Assembly (NCBI RefSeq): GCF_001659725.1
Contig: NZ_CP015922.1
Span: 620,001 to 684,000 of the forward strand
Length of the DNA stretch: 64,000 bases
Direction of reading: 5' to 3'
Source of the DNA: Polynucleobacter wuianus
Lineage (GTDB): Bacteria > Pseudomonadota > Gammaproteobacteria > Burkholderiales > Burkholderiaceae
The notes under the pieces are model-generated. The model saw only the letters and a list, made by a program, of their open reading frames with translations, was not told the DNA's origin and made no database searches. Of this stretch, positions 51,422-60,720 are shown in pieces. Position 1 is the stretch's first letter, and each line of letters opens with the position of its first letter. A program made the position numbers and the translations under genes.

Positions 51422-52684
51422 TTAGCCTCCGCGACGCATGAGGTCGAAGAATTCCCCATTGTTTTTGGTCGATTTGAGCTTGTCGACGATGAAGTTCATC
51501 GCCTCAATATCGTCCATATCGGCCAGCAATTTACGTAAAACCCAGATCTTCTGGAGGTTTTCTGGTTTAACCAGTAATTCCTCACGGCGGGTACCAGACT
51601 TATTGAGGTTAATCGATGGATAAACACGACGCTCAGCCAAACGGCGCTCAAGATGCACTTCCATATTGCCAGTGCCTTTGAACTCTTCGTAGATGAGGTC
51701 ATCCATACGGCTACCCGTTTCAATCAGAGCAGTAGCGATGATGGTCAATGAACCACCTTCTTCAATATTACGTGCCGCACCGAAGAAGCGTTTCGGACGT
51801 TGTAATGCATTTGCATCCACACCACCAGAGAGAACTTTGCCTGATGAAGGAACAACAGTGTTGTATGCGCGTGCCAAACGGGTAATCGAGTCAAGCAAGA
51901 TGATCACATCTTTACCCATCTCTACTAAGCGTTTTGCTTTTTCAATCACCATCTCAGCAACTTGCACGTGACGCACTGCAGGTTCATCAAAAGTAGAGGC
52001 AACTACTTCACCGCGAACGGAGCGTTGCATCTCAGTCACTTCTTCAGGGCGCTCGTCAACGAGCAAGACGATCAAAATCGCATCTGGATTATTCGCAGAG
52101 ATTGCGTGAGCAATGTGCTGCATCATCACGGTCTTACCGGATTTTGGTGACGCTACGATCAAGCCACGTTGGCCGTAACCAATTGGAGAGATCATGTCGA
52201 TAATGCGGCCAGTTAAGTTCTCTTCAGCCTTGATATCACGCTCTAAGCCGATCACGCGGTTTGGGTGCAAAGGCGTTAAGTTCTCGAACATGATGCGGTT
52301 CTTGAGGGCTTCAGGAGCCAAACCGTTGATCTTGTCTACCTTTACCAAAGCAAAGTAACGCTCACCATCTTTAGGAGTGCGTACTTCACCTTCCACGCTG
52401 TCACCAGTGTGAAGGTTAAAGCGGCGAATCTGTGCAGGAGAGATATAGATATCGTCCGGTGAAGCCATGTAAGAGGCTTCAGGAGAGCGCAAGAAACCAA
52501 AGCCATCTGGCAAGACTTCCAAAGTGCCATCACCGAAAACGGTTTCACCTGCTTTAGCGCGTTTCTTCAGAATTGCAAACATCAATTCTTGTTTGCGCAT
52601 CCTTTGGGTATTTTCAATCTCCAAGCTGGCTGCCATTTCGAGCAGAGCGGATACGTGGAGGACTTTGAGTTCAGTTAATTGCAT
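51422..52684 (-). CDS. rho: Transcription termination factor Rho
   Basis: The protein (420 residues) is a standard Rho ATPase: N-terminal RNA-binding part with DGFGFLRSPEASYMASPDDIYISPAQIRRF, Walker A SPKSGKTVMM, Walker B-type VIILLDSITRLARAYNTV, GGVDANALQRPKRFFGAARNIEEGGSLTI and C-terminal GTGNMEVHLERRL. It follows trxA on the same strand after a 276-base leader with a good promoter, the usual trxA-rho order. Confidence 0.97.
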   Translation of the reverse strand: MQLTELKVLHVSALLEMAASLEIENTQRMRKQELMFAILKKRAKAGETVFGDGTLEVLPDGFGFLRSPEASYMASPDDIYISPAQIRRFNLHTGDSVEGEVRTPKDGERYFALVKVDKINGLAPEALKNRIMFENLTPLHPNRVIGLERDIKAEENLTGRIIDMISPIGYGQRGLIVASPKSGKTVMMQHIAHAISANNPDAILIVLLVDERPEEVTEMQRSVRGEVVASTFDEPAVRHVQVAEMVIEKAKRLVEMGKDVIILLDSITRLARAYNTVVPSSGKVLSGGVDANALQRPKRFFGAARNIEEGGSLTIIATALIETGSRMDDLIYEEFKGTGNMEVHLERRLAERRVYPSINLNKSGTRREELLVKPENLQKIWVLRKLLADMDDIEAMNFIVDKLKSTKNNGEFFDLMRRGG

Positions 52685-52874
52685 GTGGTTCTCGGGTGTT
52701 GGTAAAGATAAAAATAAATAAGGGGATTGTGTTTTGGGGTATTGCCGCGCTGATTGAGATCACGCAGATGTGGAAAAACAGAATTTTGGAATTTGCTAAA
52801 AGAAGGGGAGATAAATTGCTGGAAAGTGCGCGTTTCTTAAAGATCCTGAATGCGCTGAACTGCTGTTCATTGCA

Positions 52875-52902
52875 ATACTACACTAAAAAACAGGTCTGAC
52901 AA
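52875..52902 (-). promoter_or_regulatory. Sigma-70-like promoter of rho
   Basis: On the minus strand TTGTCA (52902-52897), a 16-base spacer and TAGTAT (52880-52875) resemble a sigma-70 promoter. It would give a rho leader of about 185 bases. Confidence 0.55.
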
Positions 52903-52917
52903 GAACTAGAAACAGGT

Positions 52918-52949
52918 AAAAACCAGAGGCTCAACTGGTGAACCTGTGG
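52918..52949 (-). terminator. Imperfect terminator hairpin after trxA
   Basis: In minus-strand RNA an 11-bp imperfect stem (CCACAGGTTCA with TGAGCCTCTGG, two mismatches) is followed by UUUUU. It separates trxA from the rho promoter. Confidence 0.55.
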
Positions 52950-52960
52950 TCTAGGATGAT

Positions 52961-53287
52961 TTACAGATGACTATCAATAAATGCGGTCAACTGCGATTTG
53001 GCCAAAGCGCCTACTTTTTGAGCAGCCACGGTGCCATTTTTGAATAGGATCAGGGTTGGAATGCCACGGATATTGAACTGGGCAGGTACGCCTTGGTTCT
53101 CGTCCACGTTCATTTTGGCGATCTGCAACTTGTCGCCATATTCGCCGGAGAGTTCTTCCAGGATTGGGCCAATCATTTTGCAAGGACCACACCACTCAGC
53201 CCAGAAGTCGAGCAGAACAGGTTTATCGGACTTGAGGACGTCTTGTTCGAAAGAGGCGTCAGTTACATATTTAATGCCGGCACTCAT
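52961..53287 (-). CDS. trxA: Thioredoxin 1
   Basis: The 108-residue cytoplasmic protein has the classic active site WAEWCGPCKMIGP (C33, C36), the structural Asp in LLDFWAEW and the cis-Pro loop RGIPTLILFKNG. It is reduced by thioredoxin reductase and serves many reductases. It precedes rho, which is its common neighbour in proteobacteria. Confidence 0.96.
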   Translation of the reverse strand: MSAGIKYVTDASFEQDVLKSDKPVLLDFWAEWCGPCKMIGPILEELSGEYGDKLQIAKMNVDENQGVPAQFNIRGIPTLILFKNGTVAAQKVGALAKSQLTAFIDSHL

Positions 53288-53397
53288 GAAAATTCCTTAT
53301 TTAGGCTTATTTAGCGACTTGTTTAATTGTTGCGTTACAGCGCTTATATTAGCAATAAGCGAAACATTCTGCTCAAAATAAATAAATTACTCAATTA

Positions 53398-56367
53398 ATG
53401 CCTTTTCCGTTCCCCGCCAATTCTGATCAAAAGCAAGTGCAGTCATGGGCAATCACGCCCGATGCCAGCGCGCTTGAGCAGTTGGCCAAAGGTATTTGGG
53501 ATTGTGCAGTGCAAACTCAGCAACGCCCCTTAGTGGTGCTCAGTACTGCGGGTCCATTAATTGGAGTCAGGGCAGCACTTGAAAAACATCGACCACCAGT
53601 TCTTGGTCCCAAAATTGCCTTCTTGCCACAAGTGATCAGTTTTGCGGATTGGTTAGAAGCGGCTCCAGGTGCATGGAAGTTTCCAAAGAAGCAATCTGAT
53701 CTTGAGAGATGGTTGGGCGTCTATTCCACTTTGCGTAATCACAAAGAACTGCAAGCGTGGTTCAAGGCAGAAAGTGAGACTGGTGCTTGGGGTTTAGCAC
53801 AAGCAATTGTGGAAGCATGTGACACCTTATCCAAAGCAATTAGTCCGCAGTTACAAAAACAGACTCACACATGGATGGAGGCAGATCAAGTCAAGCAGAG
53901 CAAAATCGGCGAGACATCACTTGCTGAGGCGCAAGCGCTATTGGATGCGACGGTTGCCAAAGTCTATTCAGGTATGGCGCGCAAGGTTGTGGATCAGGAG
54001 ACTAAAGTCTTATTGACCTTCTGGCGATATACCGCGAACTTGAGCGACCCAGTCTTTCGTAATCAGTTTGCAATGGCTGCGCATCTTGAGGCAATTGCAC
54101 AAAAAGCAAATCAAGCAAGACCATTGATTTGGGTGGAGACGGCTGATCCGACACTCATTGATCAAGAGATTATTGGCAGCTTACTGAATTCCTATGCACA
54201 GCATGCCCCTGTGATTGAAGTGAAGATGGATTGGCGCGATGTGGGTTTATGGGCAGAGGCTATTAGCGCTGAAGATGCCCAAGCAAAAGCACTTACGAAT
54301 GCCAAGTGCGCACAAAGTGCAGAGTGGCGTCTGATCTCAGCCAAGCGTTTCGAAGAATTAGCCTGGGCTGCTGCCAAAACAATTGAACAACATCTCATTA
54401 ACAATAAAACGAAGTTAGCGCTTGTGGCACAAGATCGCTTGGTAGCAAGAAGGGCGCGCGCTCTGCTTGCAAGACTAGGTCCCGCGTTAAATATCCGCGA
54501 TGAGACCGGCTGGAAGTTGTCGACCACTCGTGCAGCAGCAGCGCTAAATAGTTGGTTGGAATTAATCAGAGCACCCAAAGATGGCCCAAGTGCAAAAGCA
54601 TTACTTGAGTTTTTACAAAACCCATTTTTGGATCTAGGAAAAATTCTCAACCGTGATCCAGATACTTGTGTTGGACTCATTGCAGAGCTTGAAGATATTC
54701 TAGTGGCTAGCAAAGCAGAGTCTGGTTGGAAAACGTTCCATTTGGCGATTGAGGGTGCACAAGATAATGCTACTAAGACTTCAACTCACTTGCCAAGTAC
54801 TGCTTTATTAGAGCTCATGCAGTTTTTCAGAGAGCGTCACCATGAGTGGTTAACCCTCAAGGTCGATTGCAAGAAGGCTTACGCGCTGCTGCAGGTCAAT
54901 CTGCAAGCCACTGGCATGGCACACAGCCTGGATCAAGACTCGGCTGGCAAGCAGTTGTTAGAAGTACTCAAAGCGTTTGATTTAAGTAAGACTGCGTATC
55001 AAGAGACGCCGATTCGTTTGAGCGAATGGCTCAGTTTGCTTAAAACGGTGGTTGAGGGTGCAAGCTATCAAGAAGCGGGTAAGGAAGCAAAAGCAACATT
55101 GAGTATCTTGCCATTGAGCTCAACACGTTTACGTGATTTTGAGGCGGTAGTGGTAGTGGGTTGTGATGAACAACAACTCCCAGCCTATTCAGAGCCACCA
55201 TTATTTTTCTCTGATGCGCTCAATCAACTTTTAAGGACTTCTACTATTGCTATGCAGTTTGTGCAGCAGGCGAGAGACCTTTCCCAATTACTGGTGTCTT
55301 GTCCTAGTGTGGATTTGCTCTGGCAAAGCAAGAGCAATAACGGCGAACCATTACGACCGTCTGCGTGGATACAACGATTGCAAAACCAAATTGGGTGGGA
55401 AGCTGTTCCAACTCAATTGAAAAAACGCGCTTTTGAAGCAAATCCGATGGATATGGCAGTAGCGCAGTTCGAAGAAGAGCTGCCGATGCCGTTATCGATG
55501 AGCCCTAGTGCTTATAAGGCTTTGCGGGATTGCCCATATCGTTATTACGTCCGCAGCTTATTGGGCTTGCGCAAGAACAAAGGCTTTGATGAAGGATTTG
55601 ATGCGTCATTAGCTGGACAAACCTTACACAAACTCCTGAAGCGTTTTTATCAAGCCCTGAAAACTCAGGAGCATACCAATCCTGCTATCAAAACAGATCA
55701 AGAGCAAAGACGTGCTTGGATGGAAAAGAGCTTATTTCTTCATTCGGAGCAAGAGTTCGCCTCTTTGATTGAGGGCGATGCCAGAGTGATGGGCACACTA
55801 AGGGATTGGCAAAAACAGATTCCGAGTTTTGTAGATTGGCAATTACAGCGTGAGCAAGCGGGCTGGGAATATTTTGATGGTGAAGTTAAAGTAGGTTTTG
55901 ATTTGCCGTTTGAAGATGCGCAAGGCAATCCTAAAGTCATTCGGATCGAAGGCTTTGCTGATCGCTATGACGTGAATATCAATAACAATAAGCTTGCCTC
56001 AGTGATTGATTACAAAAATCAACGCTTTGAGCGAGTCAAAGAGCGCGCACAACATCTTATGGATGATCCGCAACTACTGATCTATGCCCGTGCTGCAAAT
56101 GAAGGCGCAGAAAACCATAAAATCACTGGCCATCAGGTTCAACAGGCAGAGTGGGTGGCTCTGAAAGCCGACCTTTCTAAGGGCGATCAAAAGGCATTAC
56201 GCGGTCAAGAGGTGGCAGATATGCCCGCCATGATGCAACAGTTTTCTGACCAAATTACTGAGGATGTAGAGCAACTTTGGGCCAAGAAAACCATGCAAGC
56301 TTTTGCGCCTGAGGGTGTGTGCCAGTACTGTGAAGCACGTGGTATTTGCAGGAAGGGTATTTGGTGA
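53398..56367 (+). CDS. AddB-like PD-(D/E)XK nuclease of a helicase-nuclease complex
   Basis: The large 989-residue protein is the AddB-like (probable DNA repair, TIGR03623-like) partner of the downstream AddA-like helicase. The nuclease core near the C terminus has DCPYRYYVRSLLGL, GFDASLAGQTLHKLLKRFYQ, GFADRYD and the catalytic VIDYKNQRF. Cysteines in DCPYRYY and in the terminal VCQYCEARGICRKG fit an Fe-S cluster. No canonical Walker A is seen at the N terminus, so it is not a helicase by itself. It shares a 4-base GTGA overlap with the next gene. Confidence 0.88.
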   Translation: MPFPFPANSDQKQVQSWAITPDASALEQLAKGIWDCAVQTQQRPLVVLSTAGPLIGVRAALEKHRPPVLGPKIAFLPQVISFADWLEAAPGAWKFPKKQSDLERWLGVYSTLRNHKELQAWFKAESETGAWGLAQAIVEACDTLSKAISPQLQKQTHTWMEADQVKQSKIGETSLAEAQALLDATVAKVYSGMARKVVDQETKVLLTFWRYTANLSDPVFRNQFAMAAHLEAIAQKANQARPLIWVETADPTLIDQEIIGSLLNSYAQHAPVIEVKMDWRDVGLWAEAISAEDAQAKALTNAKCAQSAEWRLISAKRFEELAWAAAKTIEQHLINNKTKLALVAQDRLVARRARALLARLGPALNIRDETGWKLSTTRAAAALNSWLELIRAPKDGPSAKALLEFLQNPFLDLGKILNRDPDTCVGLIAELEDILVASKAESGWKTFHLAIEGAQDNATKTSTHLPSTALLELMQFFRERHHEWLTLKVDCKKAYALLQVNLQATGMAHSLDQDSAGKQLLEVLKAFDLSKTAYQETPIRLSEWLSLLKTVVEGASYQEAGKEAKATLSILPLSSTRLRDFEAVVVVGCDEQQLPAYSEPPLFFSDALNQLLRTSTIAMQFVQQARDLSQLLVSCPSVDLLWQSKSNNGEPLRPSAWIQRLQNQIGWEAVPTQLKKRAFEANPMDMAVAQFEEELPMPLSMSPSAYKALRDCPYRYYVRSLLGLRKNKGFDEGFDASLAGQTLHKLLKRFYQALKTQEHTNPAIKTDQEQRRAWMEKSLFLHSEQEFASLIEGDARVMGTLRDWQKQIPSFVDWQLQREQAGWEYFDGEVKVGFDLPFEDAQGNPKVIRIEGFADRYDVNINNNKLASVIDYKNQRFERVKERAQHLMDDPQLLIYARAANEGAENHKITGHQVQQAEWVALKADLSKGDQKALRGQEVADMPAMMQQFSDQITEDVEQLWAKKTMQAFAPEGVCQYCEARGICRKGIW

Positions 56368-59300
56368 GCGATAAGATAAACCTGCTTCCAGAGAAGCAAC
56401 CCTATTCAGAAAAGCTTGCATGCGATCCACAGCGCTCAGTGATTGTTTCTGCCTGTGCGGGTAGCGGTAAGACTTGGTTATTGGTCGCGCGCATGGTGCG
56501 ACTCTTGCTGGACGATGTTAAGCCACAAGAAATTCTGGCATTAACCTTTACACGCAAAGCCGCGCAAGAGATGCGCGATCGTCTGTATGGATTGTTGGAG
56601 CAGTTCTCAAAAAGTGATGATGACTCTTTAATGAAAGAGCTCACTGCTAGAGGTATGGAGTCAGAGCAAGCGAAGCAATCCTTAACAAGGGCCAGAGCTC
56701 TTTATGAGCAGGTGTTGGCAAACCCACAGCCGATTGTGATTGATACCTTTCATGGCTGGTTTGGCAGATTATTGGGCGCAGCCCCAGTGTCCTTGGGCAT
56801 CCAGCCGGGCTTTATGTTGCGTGAAGATGCCAAGCGCCTGCAAGAAGAATGTCTTGATGACTGGTGGGGCGATCTCACGCCAGAACTCAAAACGCATTAC
56901 GACGTCTTGCTAAAACATCTTGGTTCTCACGAAACTCAAAAACTCTTAATGGGACGAAGCAGTCTCTTTAAACAAAGAGGCGCTTGGACATTTTTTGCAA
57001 AAGAATGCAAGCAAACAGGTATTAGTCCAATTGAGCGTCTAAAGCAAACCTTACAAAAACTCAATTTACCTAATCCATTGCTAGCGCAGTGGAATGCACC
57101 AAACGCTTTGGTTGACCTGGAGTTTCTAGAAAGATGCTTTGCTAATAGCAGTGCAAATGATCAAAAACTTTTGCCAAGCTTATTGCCAGCCATTGCATGC
57201 AAGAGACGTGGTGGCGATGTGATGGAGATTACTACTACTTTGCAAAATGTTTTTCTAACCAAAGACCCAGTCAAGTACCGAGCAGGTAACGATAGCGCCT
57301 TAAGCGTATTGCAAACTTTCTTGACTAATGAGGGCATGGTAGACCGCATTGCCGAGCATATCGCCATCAAACAGACTTGGGGCCGTGCTTTTGAGGACTT
57401 TCTCCTCTGGCAAGCGGAGCAAGATGTCCTTGCAATCAATGATGCTTGGTTTGCTTTGAATCAATCCATGATGGCGCATGCCAATGCCGCCAAAGAAAAT
57501 ATGCGCGTGCGTGACTTTGATGATTTGGAGATTGGCGTCAGCATGTTGATGGGCGATTCTGCTAATGCAGCTTATCTCCAGTCCCGCTTAGATGCGAAGT
57601 ACAAGCAAATTCTAGTTGATGAGTTTCAGGATACCAATCCATTGCAATGGCAAATATTGCGCGCATGGTTGGCGGGCTATAGCGAAGGTGATGAAAAGCC
57701 TAAAGTGTTTATTGTGGGTGACCCAAAGCAATCGATTTATCGATTCCGCCGCGCCGATCCGAGATTGTTCGTCAGTGCGAGACAGTTTTTACATCAGAAC
57801 TTAGGTGCTGCTTATATTGAGCAAGACAAAACACGCCGCAACGCTGGTCAAATTAATAAAGCAGTCAATAAGATCTTTAAGGGCGAGCAGATTCCGCCAG
57901 AGTATCCCTATACCAAGCAAGAAACTCTATGGACAAGCCCTGCAGACCATATGCCTGCAGAGTCGTATGCCAAAGAGGGTGAGATCTATTTACTCCCCTT
58001 AATACCGTATGCGGAGAAACAGGAAAAAGTGCGAGAAGGCAGTGCGTTTGATAAAGCGATTGCAGACTCAAGTGAGACGGTTTCTGTAGTGCAGCGCCAG
58101 CAAGAGGGCGAATTGGTTGCGCGTCTGATCAAGGAAATCATCGCTACGCGAAAAGTAGCAGACAAAGAAGGCGGTAAAGAAATTTGGCGAGAGGCTAGAG
58201 CGAGTGATTTCTTGTTGCTGGTAAAGCGTCGCAAATTTTTACCCCAATATGAAAGAGCATTGCGTGAGGCAGACCTTGCATATGAGAGCTCACGCTTGGG
58301 TGGCCTATTAAATACCTTAGAGATTGATGATCTGATTGCGTTATTAACAGTGCTGGTAACGCCGCGCCATGATTTGCCACTAGCGCAGGTTCTGCGCAGT
58401 CCAATCTTCGGTTTTTCAGAAAAACAAATGCAGCAGTTAGCTGTCGCCATGACTTCTGGTCAATATCGTTCTTGGTGGGATGCCTTGCAAAACAGTCAGG
58501 ACGCCGGTTTGCAGGTCGCCGCACGGTATCTTAAACACTGGCACCTCTTGGGTGAACGCCTACCGGTGCATGACTTGCTTGATCGCATTTATCAAGAGGG
58601 TGATGTACGCGTTAAATACGCCGCCGTCTGTCAAGAGATTGATCGCCCACAAGTGTTGGCAAACTTGGATGCATTTTTAGAGGTCGCGCTGAATCAAGAC
58701 GGCGGTCAGTACCCAAGCTTAAGTCGCTTTATTCAAGAAATTAATGCTAAGCGTCGTGGCGATGATGATGAAACGCCTGATGAAGGTGATGTAGATGCGG
58801 CAAGTGATGACAATCTGGTGGATGTCGATGAAGAAAGTGAGATGTCAGAAGAGGATCGCCACAAACGAGTGCGCCTAATGACGATTCACGGAGCAAAAGG
58901 ATTGGAATCACCTTTTGTGATCATGTTAGATGCCAATAATACCGATACCAATGTAGACCACAGCGGTGTTTTGATTGATTGGTCACCAGAAGAGGAGGGC
59001 CCTTCGCATCTTTCTCTCTTCACATCTAAAACATTAACGAGTCCACGCGTTGAAATCAACGAAGAAGAGAGGCGTATTGGTGAAAATGAAAACTGGAACT
59101 TGCTTTATGTTGCAATGACCCGTGCTCGTCAAGGCCTGTGGATTAGTGGTGATGCTCAGAAGCCTACAAAAGCCAACCCTGACGGTCTAGATAAGGCCTC
59201 TTGGTATGGCAAAGCCAGTGCTGCTGAATTGGCAATCTATCCAGTTGCGCAAGAGCTGGCAAGCAAAGCCAAGGGTACCAAGGCTAAGCCAAAAAATGCT

Positions 59301-59906
59301 TCAGAAGGTACGGTCGAAGATTTTGTCTTGGAGTGGAAGCCTGCGCAAGAAAGTCACACTCAATTACTGCATGATATTGAGAGCGGTATCACGGTAGAGG
59401 TATTTGCAGGTGAAGAGGATCAAGCGGCTGAGCCCGACCCAGAGATTTTAGAAGAGGGTACGCATTTCCATAAACTGCTTGAGTTCCTCACCCCAGATTC
59501 CAATCAATCAAGCAAACCTTCGATGCCAAGCGAACAAGAGCTTATGAATTGGCTAGGCGTTGATCAAGCTCATGCGCAAAAAGTGCTTGAGCGCACAAAG
59601 AGAGTATTAGCAGCGCCAGAGCTCAGAAAATATCTCACTTCAGGTCAGTGGATCGCCGCCTGGAATGAGCTGGATATCGCAAACAAAGAAGGTAAGAGCT
59701 ATCGTATGGATCGCTTGGTTGAGTTAGATGACTATATCGCCATCATCGATTACAAGCTCACTATTCCGGAAGTTGATAGCGAGAAGTACGAAAAATATCG
59801 CACGCAGCTCAAAAACTACCAAGCTGAACTCAGCCGTATTCGCAAAGACAAGCCTAATAAGGCCTATTTAATTTCTTCCTTAGGCGAAATCAAAGAGCTT
59901 AAGTAA
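56364..59906 (+). CDS. AddA-like UvrD/Rep helicase with C-terminal nuclease domain
   Basis: The protein of about 1180 residues is the helicase-nuclease subunit. Motifs are Walker A SACAGSGKTWLL (near residue 30-37), ALTFTRKAAQEMRDRL, DEFQDTNPLQWQIL, VFIVGDPKQSIYRFRRAD, LMTIHGAKGLESPFVIM and LLYVAMTRARQGL. The C-terminal nuclease has EGTHFHKLLEFL and IIDYKLTIP with QLKNYQ. The GTG at 56364 (GGAAGG upstream, 4-base overlap with the upstream stop) is chosen over TTG at 56346. AddAB processes DNA ends for RecA repair. Confidence 0.92.
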   Translation: MSDKINLLPEKQPYSEKLACDPQRSVIVSACAGSGKTWLLVARMVRLLLDDVKPQEILALTFTRKAAQEMRDRLYGLLEQFSKSDDDSLMKELTARGMESEQAKQSLTRARALYEQVLANPQPIVIDTFHGWFGRLLGAAPVSLGIQPGFMLREDAKRLQEECLDDWWGDLTPELKTHYDVLLKHLGSHETQKLLMGRSSLFKQRGAWTFFAKECKQTGISPIERLKQTLQKLNLPNPLLAQWNAPNALVDLEFLERCFANSSANDQKLLPSLLPAIACKRRGGDVMEITTTLQNVFLTKDPVKYRAGNDSALSVLQTFLTNEGMVDRIAEHIAIKQTWGRAFEDFLLWQAEQDVLAINDAWFALNQSMMAHANAAKENMRVRDFDDLEIGVSMLMGDSANAAYLQSRLDAKYKQILVDEFQDTNPLQWQILRAWLAGYSEGDEKPKVFIVGDPKQSIYRFRRADPRLFVSARQFLHQNLGAAYIEQDKTRRNAGQINKAVNKIFKGEQIPPEYPYTKQETLWTSPADHMPAESYAKEGEIYLLPLIPYAEKQEKVREGSAFDKAIADSSETVSVVQRQQEGELVARLIKEIIATRKVADKEGGKEIWREARASDFLLLVKRRKFLPQYERALREADLAYESSRLGGLLNTLEIDDLIALLTVLVTPRHDLPLAQVLRSPIFGFSEKQMQQLAVAMTSGQYRSWWDALQNSQDAGLQVAARYLKHWHLLGERLPVHDLLDRIYQEGDVRVKYAAVCQEIDRPQVLANLDAFLEVALNQDGGQYPSLSRFIQEINAKRRGDDDETPDEGDVDAASDDNLVDVDEESEMSEEDRHKRVRLMTIHGAKGLESPFVIMLDANNTDTNVDHSGVLIDWSPEEEGPSHLSLFTSKTLTSPRVEINEEERRIGENENWNLLYVAMTRARQGLWISGDAQKPTKANPDGLDKASWYGKASAAELAIYPVAQELASKAKGTKAKPKNASEGTVEDFVLEWKPAQESHTQLLHDIESGITVEVFAGEEDQAAEPDPEILEEGTHFHKLLEFLTPDSNQSSKPSMPSEQELMNWLGVDQAHAQKVLERTKRVLAAPELRKYLTSGQWIAAWNELDIANKEGKSYRMDRLVELDDYIAIIDYKLTIPEVDSEKYEKYRTQLKNYQAELSRIRKDKPNKAYLISSLGEIKELK

Positions 59907-59925
59907 TTTTTATCTAGCATGAGGA

Positions 59926-60234
59926 TTACACTAAATGAAGTTCAATCCTTTTGCCTAAAGCAGCCGCATATTTTCTGAGGGTATTTAGACTTGGAGAATG
60001 TTTGCCACTAGCTAAGGAGCTTTCTAGTCTTGCAATCGCAGGGGCCTGCGTCCCCATACGTTTCGCAATTTCTGCTTGGGAGAGCCCTGCTTTTTTTCTG
60101 GCAGCGAGTATTTCATCTAGAATCGCAAATTCTTCACGATTCAGTTTATCCGCCTCTGCTTTTACGGCAGGATCCTTGAGCATTCTGCTTACTAATTGTT
60201 TGTGACTTAAGGGTTTAGTTTTTTTGGTTGTCAT
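59926..60234 (-). CDS. HigA-type XRE antitoxin
   Basis: The 102-residue protein carries an HTH_XRE fold at about residues 45-100: ILAARKKAGLSQAEIAKRMGTQAPAIARLES. It is the second gene after the toxin, the reverse order to most TA pairs but the usual order for HigBA. It overlaps the toxin by four bases (ATGA). It would neutralise the toxin and repress the shared promoter. Confidence 0.88.
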   Translation of the reverse strand: MTTKKTKPLSHKQLVSRMLKDPAVKAEADKLNREEFAILDEILAARKKAGLSQAEIAKRMGTQAPAIARLESSLASGKHSPSLNTLRKYAAALGKRIELHLV

Positions 60235-60554
60235 TTGTTTAACTCCTTCATTCGCTGCTTAGCAATTTTTATTTCTTTATCTGGTGTCTTTTGAGTCTTT
60301 TTGATGAAGCTATGAAGCATTACGATTTCTTGCTTGACCAGGGTATAGAAAAAGACTCTTGCAATACCTTCAGCTCCTTTTAATCGCAATTCAAATAGTC
60401 CGCCACCAAAAGCATCTGTGTGTGGTAAGCCTAAATTGGGCCCATATTCCATCATTCGATCAGTCAAACATATATAGCGTGCTTTTAATGTTGAGGGCAG
60501 ATTCATAATGTCTTCCTGAACCTCTTGGCTGATATAAATAATGGAATATGTCAT
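60231..60554 (-). CDS. HigB/Gp49-type toxin (RelE-like mRNA interferase)
   Basis: The 107-residue protein matches the phage-derived Gp49-like/HigB family: SIIYISQEVQEDIMNLPSTLKARY, GPNLGLPHTDAFGGGLFELRLKG, IARVFFYTLVKQEIVMLHSFIKKTQKTP. This Gly-Leu-Phe-Glu-Leu-Arg core and the FxKKT(P) end are diagnostic. Such toxins cleave mRNA on the ribosome. The ATG at 60554 is preferred, one codon into a GTG-started frame. The pair is bounded by a divergent promoter region. Confidence 0.9.
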   Translation of the reverse strand: MTYSIIYISQEVQEDIMNLPSTLKARYICLTDRMMEYGPNLGLPHTDAFGGGLFELRLKGAEGIARVFFYTLVKQEIVMLHSFIKKTQKTPDKEIKIAKQRMKELNK

Positions 60555-60565
60555 CACACTAATGA

Positions 60566-60590
60566 TAACAAATTTGTTAATATTGTATCA
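60566..60590 (-). promoter_or_regulatory. TA promoter with palindromic operator candidate
   Basis: The perfect 14-bp palindrome TAACAAATTTGTTA (60566-60579) lies 11 bases upstream of the toxin start, next to an extended -10-like TGATACAAT on the minus strand (60590-60582). This fits a HigA-repressed promoter. Confidence 0.55.
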
Positions 60591-60720
60591 GGAAAGAGCG
60601 TGCAAGTTAAAGGGTTATACATCTTGAATTTCCCTTAAAAGCCCCCATATAACTAGGGAATAGTAAAAATACCTAAACTGGTGATAATAAAAATCGCAGT
60701 GAAACATCCTACAAGGAGTC

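Noticed and set aside
52696..52899. 67-codon frame in the rho leader
   Set aside because: It runs opposite to the trxA-rho direction, lacks a ribosome-binding site and matches nothing; the promoter call explains the region better.
54192..54713. 173-codon antisense frame inside the AddB-like gene
   Set aside because: It lies wholly within a gene with clear family motifs, and its text is Ser/Arg-rich without any domain pattern.
57986..58524. Two antisense frames inside the AddA-like gene
   Set aside because: They overlap the conserved helicase region and have no family pattern.
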